Below are positions 41,002-49,141 of a stretch of 64,000 nucleotides of DNA, in pieces. Position numbers and translations under genes: made by a program. Positions within the stretch are counted from its first letter, which is position 1. Each line of letters opens with the position of its first letter. This stretch comes from Mallotus nudiflorus (lineage: Eukaryota > Streptophyta > Magnoliopsida > Malpighiales > Euphorbiaceae), in contig CANTUR010000039.1 in NCBI GenBank assembly GCA_947683625.1, positions 1 through 64,000 on the forward strand, given 5' to 3'. Under the pieces are notes generated by a model. That model did no database searches and was not told the DNA's origin. It saw only the letters and a program-made list of their open reading frames with translations.

Positions 41002-41519
41002 AAGATTTCCATTGTTAAAATCACATGTTCACAACACTAATCATATATTCTATCTTTTTAAACTCATAAATATAAGTGAGATTATTGAATGCATAATTTG
41101 TGCACATTTGTGCCTGTTAGAACGCAAAACGTTAACTCGTGCAAAATTTCAGCACAAATTGTTTAAAACATGTAATCCAAAGTTCCAACTACATATTTTC
41201 AATCCCAAAGACATATTCCAGGAATTAAAACTCGTAAATCAAGTTGATTTAATTGAAAGCACATTTGCGCATGTTTTTAATGCAAAACGTGAACTCGTGC
41301 AAATTTGTGCGTAAATGCTTTTAAACAAGATATCCAATGTTGTAATCACATGTTCACAACACTAATCGCACATTCTAGCTTTTCAAACTCATAAATATAA
41401 GTGAGATTGTTGAATGCATAATTTGTGCACATTTGCGCCTGTTAGAACGCAAAACGTTAACTCGTGCAAAATTTATGCACAAATTGTTTAAAATATGTAA
41501 TCCGATGTTGAAACTACAT
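41002..41519. repeat. Terminal satellite units: chimeric unit, then C unit cut by the LTR insertion
   Basis: The unit at 41002-41305 starts as a B/C hybrid (tagaacgcaaaacgttaactc) and switches near 41138 to the B second half (aaatttcagcacaaattg). The last unit is type C and stops at gaaactacat (41519), where its second half would normally continue with attatcaatcc. The first LTR starts at 41520. The expected 5-bp target duplication would be tacat (41515-41519). Confidence 0.8.
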
Positions 41520-42344
41520 TGATGGGAATTGTAGGTTTCATCAATTAACTCCCCAATAGCAAGAATACTATGATAAGTTAAATTGAAAGAAAACTAGAAA
41601 TTACCAATTTAATCCACAAATTCGGATCGTTCAAAGATTGAAGTAAGAAGATAGATGCTACTTAACCCCTTTACCAACAAGGATAAAGATACTAAGATAG
41701 ACTTTGAATTTCCTCTTATGCCACAAACAAGAATGTTTGATAAATAACAAGAAAACAAAGATTTAGATTTTGACACCACAAGCTAGAATAAAGCTTGATA
41801 AGTCACAAAGTTTATGCAAGAAATTAAAGACAAAATTCCTCACAATAAAACTCAAACAAAGTTATAATTCATATATCAAATTCATTCATGCTACAAAAGA
41901 AAGAAAAGGACTTGTTTATATAGAGTACAAGTCCATGCTCACACTACTAAAATAGACTCACACACATAGGATTACTTTTACTCTTAAATGGCCTTAATAA
42001 CCATTACCCACATTAATAGCCATTTACTTGGTATTGATTACCCCATTAACTTTAGTAACCACTACCCATAATAATAGCCATTACTTGGTAATAATTACCC
42101 TATTAACTTGTATATGGTGGCTACATGTAACCCTAATTGTTATTAACACAAAAACAAGTTAAATATTATTCCTTGGGCCTCCATGGATGCCTTATTGGGC
42201 TGAAATTCGTGGGCTTTCCAAATGTCCTTAATTAAACCCAATATGGCTTCTTGAAGCTTCTTGGATTTGGACCTTGTGATTGGGCCTTCTTGTACTATTA
42301 ATGGATCTTGGATCTCTTTAGGCTTTGAACTTGGATTCACATCA
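41520..42344 (-). repeat. Element I 3' LTR (LTR-a), 825 bp
   Basis: The LTR is bounded by TGATG...CATCA. It is followed on the internal side by a polypurine tract (minus strand) and abuts satellite on the other side. It appears identical to 57752-58576 over all 825 bp. It contains a minus-strand TATA box (CTATATAAAC, 41914-41923) and the last 66 codons of pol. Confidence 0.95.
41908..41934 (-). promoter_or_regulatory. LTR core promoter: TATA box within an inverted repeat
   Basis: On the minus strand CTATATAAAC (41914-41923) is a good plant TATA box. It is flanked by 8-bp inverted arms GGACTTGT (41908-41915) and ACAAGTCC (41927-41934). The same arrangement is in LTR-b at 58140-58166. Confidence 0.6.
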
Positions 42345-44971
42345 TTCCCCCTTTCTTCAAAAGGATTTGTCCTCAAATCAGCTCCATCATCTTTATCACC
42401 TAAATCAAACAAAGACAAGTCACTAACATTAAATGTAGCACTAACATTGCCATACTCACTTGGAAGTTCTAGCTTGTAGGCATTGTTGTTGATGCGTTGA
42501 AGCACTTTAAAAGGACCATCTCCTCTTGGCATAAGCTTTGATTTCCTTTGGTTAGGAAATCTTTCCTTCCTCAAGTGCACCCACACCCAATCTCCGGGCT
42601 CAAAAATGACTTGCTTCCTCCCCTTGTTGTGTTGCTTTTCATATTGGAGTGTCTTCTTCTCAATGTTTGCACGCACCCTCTCATGCAAAGTCTTGATGAA
42701 CTCAGCTTTTTGTTTCCCCTCTAGATTAGCTTTGTCCAATGGCAATGGTAGCAAATCTAATGGAGTCATTGGGTTGAATCCATACACAACTTCAAATGGT
42801 GAGTAATTTGTTGAACCATGCACACTCCTATTGTAAGCAAATTCCACATGTGGCAAACATTCTTCCCAATTTTTCAGATTTCTTTGGATGACAGCCCTCA
42901 AAAGTGTTGAAAGTGTCCTATTGACCACCTCCGTTTGTCCATCTGTTTCTGGATGACAAGTTGTAGAATACAAAAGCTTTGTCCCCATCTTTCCCCAAAG
43001 AGTCTTCCAAAAGTGACTTAGGAATTTGACATCCCTATCACTCACAATGGTCCTTGGCACTCCATGTAGCCTAACAATCTCCTTGAAGAATAGATTGGCA
43101 ATATGGGTTGCATCATCCGTCTTGTGACATGGAATGAAATGTGCCATTTTGCTAAACCTGTCCACAACAACAAAAATGGAATCTCTCCCTCCCTTGGACC
43201 TAGGTAATCCTAAAACAAAATCCATAGAAATGTCTACCCAAGGTTCATTTGGTATGGTAAGAGGTGTATACAAACCATGAGGCATTGCTTTGGATTTGGC
43301 TTGTTTGCAAGTAATGCATTTCTCACAAATTCTCTTAACATCCCTTTTCATGTGTGGCCAAAAGAAATGGTCACCCAACACATCCAAAGTTTTCTTAATC
43401 CCAAAATGCCCCAGTAAACCTCCGCTATGTGCCTCTCTCACAAGTAACTCTCTTAAAGAACTTTGTGGCACACACAATTTGTTTTCCCGAAAAAGAAAAC
43501 CATCAAACTTATAGAACTTATCAAAACCCCCTTTCTCACATGCCCCATAAACATTAGAAAAATCAGGATCATTAGAATAAAGATCTTTGATGTATTCAAA
43601 TCCTAATAATTTTGCATCAAGTTTAGAGATCAAGGCATACCTTCTTGACAATGCATCGGCCACCACATTTTCTTTCCCTTGCTTGTACTTAATGATGTAC
43701 GAAAAGGATTCAATGAATTCCACCCATTTTGCATGTCTCTTGTTGAGCTTTCCTTGTCCTTTGAGATACTTCAAGGACTCATGGTCAGTGTGAATTATGA
43801 ATTCTTTATAACCAAGGTAATGCTGCCATGTCCTTAGAACTCTCACCAATGCATAGAACTCCTTGTCATATGTAGGGTAGTTTAGACTTGCTCCACTTAG
43901 CTTTTCGCTAAAGAATGCTATGGGCTTGCCTTCTTGCATCAAAACTCCTCCAATACCTATGCCACTTGCATCACACTCAATCTCAAAAGGTTTAGTAAAA
44001 TTTGGCAAAGATAACAAGGGTGCATAACTTAATTTGTCTTTTAGCAAGTTAAAAGCCTCATCTTGTTCAATTCCCCACTTAAAACCAACATTCTTTTTGA
44101 TGCATTCAGTTAAAGGTGCAGCTATGGTAGAAAATTTTTTAATGAACCTTCTATAAAAGCTAGCTAAACCATGAAAGCTTCTTGCATCACTTAAACTTGT
44201 GGGTGTTGGCCATTCTCTAATTACTTTTACCTTTTCTTGATCAACATGAATGCCCTTGTCATTGACAATATATCCAAGAAAAGTAACTTCATTAGTGCAA
44301 AAACAGCATTTCTTTAGATTAGCATACAACTTCTCTTCTCTAAGCACATCAAAAACACAAGTCAAATGTTGTACATGCTCATCTAAATTTTTGCTATAAA
44401 CCAAGATATCATCAAAATAGACAACAACAAATTTGCCTATGAATGCTCTTAAAACATGATTCATCAATCTCATGAAAGTGCTTGGTGCATTAGTTAAACC
44501 AAAAGGCATTACTAACCACTCATATAAACCATGTTTAGTTTTAAAAGCTGTTTTCCATTCATCACCTTCTCTCATTCTAATTTGATGATAACCAGATTTC
44601 AAATCAATTTTTGAAAACAAATATGAACCATGCAATTCATCCAACATGTCATCTAGCCTAGGAATGGGATGTCTATACTTCATCGTGATTTTGTTGATGG
44701 CACGACAATCAACACACATCCTCCAAGTTCCATCTTTCTTAGGCACTAACAAGACGGGTACGGCACATGGACTCATGCTTTCACGAACATAACCCTTCTC
44801 CATAAGCTCACTCACTTGCTTTTGGATTTCCTTGGTCTCCTCCGGATTACATCTATATGCTGGTCTATTTGGAATGCTTACTCCGGGTATGAAATCAATT
44901 TGGTGCTCAATGCCTCTTTTAGGTGGCAAACCATTTGGAATTTCTTCTGGGAATAAATCTTCATAAACCTA
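42143..44971 (-). pseudogene. pol: Element I pol, downstream part: RT, RNase H, integrase
   Basis: This continues the Element I polyprotein after an in-frame amber codon at 44969-44971, where CAG has become TAG relative to Element II (Leu-Leu-Gln-Val there). Downstream the frame stays open for over 900 codons. It covers the reverse transcriptase with YFDD active site, RNase H (Asp-Ala-Ser, Glu, His-Thr-Asp-His), the integrase HHCC zinc site, the D,D-35-E core, a GPF-type module and a tail inside the LTR. Differences from Element II include Met for Val after KIT in RT, Tyr for Ser in APLL context, and Tyr for Cys before SPFE. Without suppression or re-initiation the RT and integrase would not be made. 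Confidence 0.9.
42345..42358 (-). other. Polypurine tract of Element I
   Basis: The minus strand reads GAAGAAAGGGGGAA immediately before the LTR start TGATG. This is the plus-strand DNA synthesis primer. The same bases also encode Glu-Glu-Arg-Gly-Asn in the pol frame. Confidence 0.85.
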
Positions 44972-45881
44972 CAAAAGATCAACAACAACACTAGGCAAAC
45001 CATTGGTTATTTCGTTAGAAATATGCAAAATCTCCTTGTACATAAGTACAAGCATGTGTTGCCTCAAAAGCATAGCTTCCTTCACATCACTCATTTTTGC
45101 ATAAACACTCATTTTTCTTTCATTTGAACCTTCCTTGTTTTCTCTCACCATGTGTTTCCCATTTTGGTCAAGAGAATTGGAATTTTTAGGTTCACTCATC
45201 TCACCTTTTTCTTTACTCTCAAAGGTTTCCCTTCCCAAAGAACTTCCCAATGAAGAATCCATTTCTTCATATTGTTGCTTGATGCGCATTTGGTCTTCAA
45301 AAATCTGTTTTGGGGTTAATGGTCCAAGGTTAAACCTTTTTCCATCCATAGTCAAAGTATACATATTTTTGAATCCATCATGATTAGCCCTTCTATCATA
45401 TTGCCAAGGTCTCCCCAACAACATATGTCCGGCCAACATTGGTAACACATCACACAACACCTCATCCTTATATCTACCAATTTGAAAAGAAATTAGAACT
45501 TGCTTATTTACCTTTACAACTCCACTTTCATTAAGCCATTGCAACTTGTATGGTCTTGGGTGCTTGGTAGTAGGCAACTTCAATTTCTCCACTAGCAAAG
45601 TGCTTGCTACATTAGTACAACTTCCACTATCCACAATCATGTTGCACAACTTGTTAGAAATCAAACAATGAGTATGAAACAAATTTTCCCTTTGCTCCCT
45701 ATGGACATCATGTTTATTTTGCAAACTCAATGTTCTTTGAACAACAAGATTATCTCCCTTAGCACATTCAACATCACTACAATCTTCTAAAGAAGGCATA
45801 TCATTATCACTATCCCCCTCACTCTCTGATTCAATATCACCATCCCTTAGAATCATAGCTTTCTTATTTGGACATTCCCTA
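44972..45881 (-). pseudogene. pol: Element I pol, upstream part: protease to start of RT
   Basis: The minus-strand frame carries the aspartic protease (MIVDSGSCTN, active site Asp-Ser-Gly) and the conserved LLGRPW strand, then a charged linker. It ends at the amber codon 44969-44971. Its upstream end is cut at 45881 by Element III; the sequence resumes at 56051. Element II has the same region uninterrupted. The open frame runs a little further into the Element III LTR, but that part is unrelated sequence. Confidence 0.88.
45877..45881. repeat. Target site duplication of Element III, left copy (CCCTA)
   Basis: CCCTA directly precedes TGATACGG of the Element III LTR and is repeated at 56046-56050. 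The unoccupied site in Element II (near 62110) has CCCTA once, followed by GCAATG. Confidence 0.97.
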
Positions 45882-46678
45882 TGATACGGAACCTCCAAGA
45901 ATAAGCTTGAGAACCCCTTTATGTATTCGAACCCCCAAAGCATTAACTTGAAAACCCCAATAGTCAATTCAGCAACAACCCCTAAGAATGGTTAGAAATC
46001 AGATTACTTAGATGATCAAAGAATTAGAATAAAGAAAACTCGTTTCTAAATTCCAATTTCGAAACACTCCACAAGAAGATGATCAATCTACTTGAATGTT
46101 CCTTAAAGCATGTATTCTACACAAGAACACAAAGATAAAAGCAAAATAGCCTTTAGGTTTTAAAACTTCAATTTTGAATCATAAAATTCGTCCAAGGCAT
46201 ATATATATAGCCTTTACAAGGTTTTCCTTAGTGAGTAAGGAAAACTAATAACCCTAATCACAAAAAAAGGAAATTAATCTAATCAGACCTTAAATAGGAA
46301 TTTTGACATACTTCCTATTTTAAGAATAATTAAACTAACTAAAACTAATGGGCTTTTAAAATAACAAATTCGTCCAGCCCTTATTTAACATAATTAAACC
46401 CATTAACAACTTGGACTTGAATTAAGTTGTATTGAACTTGAGCTGCACTTGGCACAAAGCTTTGGTGTCCTTGTAAACTTTCACTAGCTAAGTTCACAAA
46501 GCCTTGTAGATGATGGATTAAGGCTTCTTGAAGCTTCTTAGATTGAGACCTTGTTATAGGTCTTTGAGGCATGCTGATTGGACTCAAAACCTGTTGAACT
46601 TGATCCTTGCCTTCTTGACCATGCTCATCTTCATCATGTTGAATTCTTTGAGCTTGGTGTGTTGGCTGCTCCATAACA
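45882..46678 (-). repeat. Element III 3' LTR, 797 bp
   Basis: Ends are TGATAC...TAACA on the plus strand, so the element's own strand reads TGTTA...GTATCA. A TATA-like stretch lies at 46199-46209 (minus strand). The LTR also contains the last ~99 codons of the pol frame. It differs from the other LTR at four transitions by eye. Confidence 0.95.
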
Positions 46679-47463
46679 TTTCCCCTCTCCTCAAAAGGAT
46701 TCATCCTCGAATCTAAAGCATCACCTATATCAAAAGGACTCAAATCAGCCACATTGAATGAAGCACTAACATTATACTCACCAGGTAGGTCCACTTTGTA
46801 TGCATTGTCATTAATCCTTTCAAGTATTTGAAAAGGACCATCTCCTCTTGGGTTGAGCTTAGACTTCCTTTGAAGTGGAAACCTTTCTTTACGAAAATGC
46901 ACCCAAACCCAATCTCCAGGCTGAAAAATCATTAGCTTCCTTCCCTTGTTCACACGTGAAGCTACTTTAGCATTTTGCTTCTCAATCCTCTCCTTAACTT
47001 GCTTATGTAACTTCTTCACCAAATCAGCCTTAGAATTAGCATCAACACTCACAAAATTGTTAGGTGGCAGTGGCAATAAATCAATAGGAGTAAGTGGATT
47101 AAATCCATAAACAATCTCAAATGGAGAGCAATTAGTAGTGCTATGAACAGCCCTATTGTAAGCAAACTCCACAAATGGTAAACAATCCTCCTACATCCTA
47201 ATGTTCTTTTCTATGATTGCCCTAAGCAAAGTAATCAAAGTCCTATTAACTACTTCAGTTTGCCCATCGGTTTGAGGGTGACAAGTAGTTGAAAATAATA
47301 GCTTAGTGCCTAACTTTCCCCATAACACACGCCAAAAATGACTCAAAAACTTAACATCCCTATCACTAACAATGCTCCTAGGTATGCCATGTAAACGCAC
47401 AACTTCTTTGAAAAACAAATCAGCAATCAACTTAGCATCATCAGTTTTATGACATGGTATAAA
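46381..47463 (-). pseudogene. pol: Element III pol: integrase core and C-terminal domain
   Basis: From 47463 downward this continues the integrase after the Element IV insertion: FIPCHKTDDA, then SDRD and TDGQTEVVNRTL with the second Asp and the Glu of the catalytic triad. An amber codon at 47191-47193 replaces the Trp expected in NIRMWEDCLP (compare KNWEECLP in Element II). The same frame then continues through EFAYNR, a GPF-type module, DSRMNPFEERGN and a tail inside the LTR with RPITRSQSKKLQEAL. The stop is at 46381. The amber codon is another C-to-T type change on the coding strand's complement. Confidence 0.88.
46679..46692 (-). other. Polypurine tract of Element III
   Basis: The minus strand reads GAGGAGAGGGGAAA directly before LTR start TGTTATGG. 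It also encodes Glu-Glu-Arg-Gly-Asn in the pol frame, like the tract of Elements I/II. Confidence 0.85.
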
Positions 47464-47468
47464 ATGAG
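47464..47468. repeat. Target site duplication of Element IV, left copy (ATGAG)
   Basis: ATGAG lies before the Element IV left end and again at 50438-50442. Joining the flanks restores the integrase reading VDRFSKMAHFIPCHKTDD, matching Element II. Confidence 0.95.
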
Positions 47469-47603
47469 TAATATGAACCCTAAAAGGGATCAACAATGCC
47501 TGAATATGAAGAATTCAAGCTAATTAGCTTAATTTCCTATTCTGAAATTAATTAGCTTGATTGGACGAATTTTGATTTATTTTCCTATTTTGGAGTCAAT
47601 AAG

Positions 47604-47651
47604 GAAGATTCAAGAAGATTCTAGAAGATGTGAGAAGATTCAAGAATATTC
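47604..47651 (+). promoter_or_regulatory. Heat-shock-element array (9 of 10 pentamers)
   Basis: Ten successive 5-bp units alternate GAAnn and TTCnn in perfect register: GAA at 47604, TTC at 47609, GAA at 47614, TTC at 47619, GAA at 47624, then TGT at 47629 (the only miss), GAA at 47634, TTC at 47639, GAA at 47644, TTC at 47649. This is the binding pattern of heat-shock transcription factor trimers. It is about 290 bp upstream of the TATA box. The other LTR has the same array at 49790-49837. Confidence 0.8.
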
Positions 47652-47653
47652 CA

Positions 47654-47721
47654 AGTCAAAGTCAACAAGTCAAAGTCAAAGTCAAATAGTCAATAAGTCA
47701 AAGTCAATGGTCAATGGTCAA
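47654..47721 (+). promoter_or_regulatory. Cluster of ten W-box cores
   Basis: Ten copies of (A/G)GTCAA occur in 68 bp. On the opposite strand each is TTGAC(T/C), the W-box bound by WRKY factors. The cluster begins three bases after the heat-shock array and is repeated at 49840-49907. Tandem expansion of a short repeat could also produce it. Confidence 0.6.
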
Positions 47722-47942
47722 CATATGACATGGCATGCTTTAATGCTTAGTTGTCATGAGTTGTCATTTTGCTTAGTTGTCATGAATTGTAATGAGTTGT
47801 CAATTTTGACTTTTCAAAGATGAGTTGTCATTAGTTGTCCTATTTTAAAGGAAATCTCCTTAATTAAGGATTTTCCTATATAGGTATCTTTGGGAATAAG
47901 GAATAGAACCTTTTCCTTTAAGGATTAGTTTGTTTACATGCC

Positions 47943-47950
47943 TATATAAG
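47943..47950 (+). promoter_or_regulatory. TATA box of Element IV 5' LTR
   Basis: TATATAAG lies in CCTATATAAGGGC, with transcription expected about 30 bp downstream. The second LTR has it at 50128-50135. Confidence 0.7.
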
Positions 47951-48255
47951 GGCTAACCCTATGACATACGAATTTAAGAAGATTGAAATATTAAAAGTAA
48001 GGTTTTTCCTTAAACTTTGTTCTTTTGAAACTTTGCAAGTTTACTTGAATTGTTTCACTTCTACCTTTCATATCAATTTCTAGGTTAAACTTAGAATTGT
48101 GTGATTGTTCATCTTATAATAGCTAAGTATCTTGCTTCAATTTAATAAGCAAGGGGTTTAGCTCCATCAACACAACTATCCTTGATGATCCTTGGGCTAA
48201 TATTCAAAGTTGGATGCGCGTTCTATCTCTTTTATAGGTAGGGTCTGTATCAGTT

Positions 48256-48268
48256 TGGTATCAGAGCC
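48256..48268 (+). other. Primer binding site of Element IV (initiator tRNA-Met)
   Basis: TGGTATCAGAGCC starts three bases after the 5' LTR and is complementary to the 3' end of plant initiator tRNA-Met over 13 nt. Confidence 0.92.
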
Positions 48269-48348
48269 AAACTTCAAGGTTTGGTTACGTATCCTTTAAT
48301 TTTTATGTATTAACTATTCTTTTCTTCTTCTCAATTCTTCATAAATTG

Positions 48349-48372
48349 AAAAAAAAAAAATTTTTTTTTTTT
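48349..48372 (+). other. Perfect A12T12 palindrome in Element IV leader
   Basis: Twelve A are followed by twelve T, just upstream of the conserved leader motif. It can fold as a weak hairpin in DNA or RNA. Confidence 0.8.
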
Positions 48373-48375
48373 AGT

Positions 48376-48430
48376 GAAACACGAGAGCATTCATATCCTT
48401 CAGTGTAAACACGTAAGGGAGTGTTTTGTG
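48376..48430 (+). promoter_or_regulatory. Conserved gag-leader hairpin motif, Element IV copy
   Basis: AAACACGAG (48378) is followed by a hairpin, AAACAC (48407-48412), loop GTAAGGGA (48413-48420), GTGTTT (48421-48426), then TGTGAGG. Elements I, II and III have the same layout upstream of gag with loop GTGAGGGA. Its function is unknown. Confidence 0.6.
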
Positions 48431-48478
48431 AGGGTTTCTTTTCTATTTTTTTCTAAATTATCTTGGTGTATAGTTATT

Positions 48479-49141
48479 ATGGATGTGCCTTATTTTCTTG
48501 GTGGGGATGATCCTTATGTTTATTTGGAATGGATGCAACAAACGGAGGAGATATTTGATTCTTTTGAATTAAGTGATTTCCAAAAGTGTAAACTTGCTTC
48601 TTGTAAATTTTTGGGCCATGCTGCTATATGGTGGGAAGATTTGATGACATCATGGAGAGAGAATAGGCATAGTGAGATTAAAAATTGGGAGATAATGAAG
48701 AGATTAATGACTAGACATTTTATTCCTTCTGAAGTTAGGGATAAATTTCGTCTTAAATTACAAAGGCTTAAACAAGGTGATGAAGTATGTGTTGATGATT
48801 ATGTTAAAAAGTTTAAGTTGTTTGTAATTGCAAGTGATGTAGGTGAATTTGAAAGGAAAAAAGTTACAAAATTCATCAGTGGCTTAAAGTGCGAGATTGG
48901 TAAGAGATTGAAGAAAGAAGTGCAATTAGAATCTTCTATTTCTTTGAAGGTTGTAATTGAACTTGCTTTGGAGTATGAAAAGCAAGTGGGTTCTTATGAG
49001 GAGATAATGACAGTGTGTGATTCCAAGGAACATGAAAGTGTTAAAGTTACCGAATCAATTGAGCAACAAGTTGAGGAGAAGAGTAGGGAGGAAGAGCATC
49101 AAATTGTCAAATTGAAACTACATCACCAAAGACAGTATTGA
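48479..49141 (+). CDS. gag: Element IV Gag, capsid domain only
   Basis: This encodes a 220-residue protein starting at the ATG before DVPYFLGGDDP. The frame is open further upstream but only from a non-ATG codon within the leader motif, so I prefer this start. Residues 1-180 match the Ty3/gypsy capsid (retrotransposon gag) pattern: DPYVYLEWMQQTEEIF, IWWEDL, MTRHFIPSEVRDKF, VDDYVKKF and FISGLK. The acidic end (EEKSREEEHQIV) has no CCHC zinc knuckle and no long N-terminal region, unlike the Gag of Elements II and III. It could form or join capsids but probably depends on a partner nucleocapsid to bind RNA. It runs between the leader motif and a non-coding remnant of pol. Confidence 0.85.
   Translation: MDVPYFLGGDDPYVYLEWMQQTEEIFDSFELSDFQKCKLASCKFLGHAAIWWEDLMTSWRENRHSEIKNWEIMKRLMTRHFIPSEVRDKFRLKLQRLKQGDEVCVDDYVKKFKLFVIASDVGEFERKKVTKFISGLKCEIGKRLKKEVQLESSISLKVVIELALEYEKQVGSYEEIMTVCDSKEHESVKVTESIEQQVEEKSREEEHQIVKLKLHHQRQY

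Larger units (their letters stand above)
1..41519. repeat. Tandem satellite array, 335-bp dimeric unit, A/B/C types
   Basis: The array repeats a unit of about 335 bp without interruption, roughly 124 units by length. Each unit is two related halves of 167 and 168 bp (for example 29826-29992 and 29993-30160), both starting near CTCGTGCAAA and both ending in a TTTGTGCACATTTGCGC-like stretch. Unit types differ at the start: A has gcgcaaatggtttcaga, B has gcgcaattggttttagac, C has gcgcaaatgcttttaaac. The second half of B is about 10 bp shorter, so A+B+C is 995 bp. The array starts before the window and ends where an LTR element is inserted. Short open frames occur on both strands throughout, but unit length is not a multiple of three and they look incidental. 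The half-unit size and neighbouring CRM-like elements suggest a centromeric satellite; that role is inference. Confidence 0.97.
47469..48252 (+). repeat. Element IV 5' LTR, 784 bp
   Basis: It starts TAATATGAACCC and ends GTATCA. The start is TA rather than the usual TG, and both LTRs share it. It contains a heat-shock-element array (47604-47651), a W-box cluster (47654-47721), a TATA box TATATAAG (47943-47950) and a transcribed 3' part. Compared with 49655-50437 I see five one-base differences in A or T runs and a TC/CT change near the end. Confidence 0.93.

Noticed and set aside
1..41519. Dozens of 60-123 residue open frames on both strands of the satellite
   Set aside because: They repeat with the satellite, occur on both strands over the same bases, start at arbitrary points and match no family. 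Unit length is not a multiple of three. They reflect low stop density in this sequence.
1..41519. CRISPR-like array
   Set aside because: The repeats are contiguous 167/168-bp halves with no unique spacers, in a plant context.
41770..41955. 61-residue plus-strand frame in the LTR (also 58002-58187)
   Set aside because: It runs antisense to the LTR transcript, over the promoter region, and has no recognisable domain.
42143..42560. Chromodomain at the integrase C-terminus
   Set aside because: I see no aromatic-cage or chromodomain-like pattern after the GPF module; only the short PITRS-type motif remains.
42261..44100. Plus-strand open frames inside Element I and II pol (60-80 residues)
   Set aside because: They are antisense shadows of the pol gene; the same holds at 58493-60388, 51984-52405 and 52943-54126.
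45882..45967. N-terminal extension of the Element I protease frame (MTIGVFKLML...)
   Set aside because: Those codons are in the Element III LTR, a chance read-through across the insertion joint.
47557..47823. 88-residue frame in the Element IV LTR (also 49776-50009)
   Set aside because: It is made by the regular heat-shock and GTCAA repeats (Ser-Gln-Ser-Gln), and a one-base run change alters it between the two LTRs.
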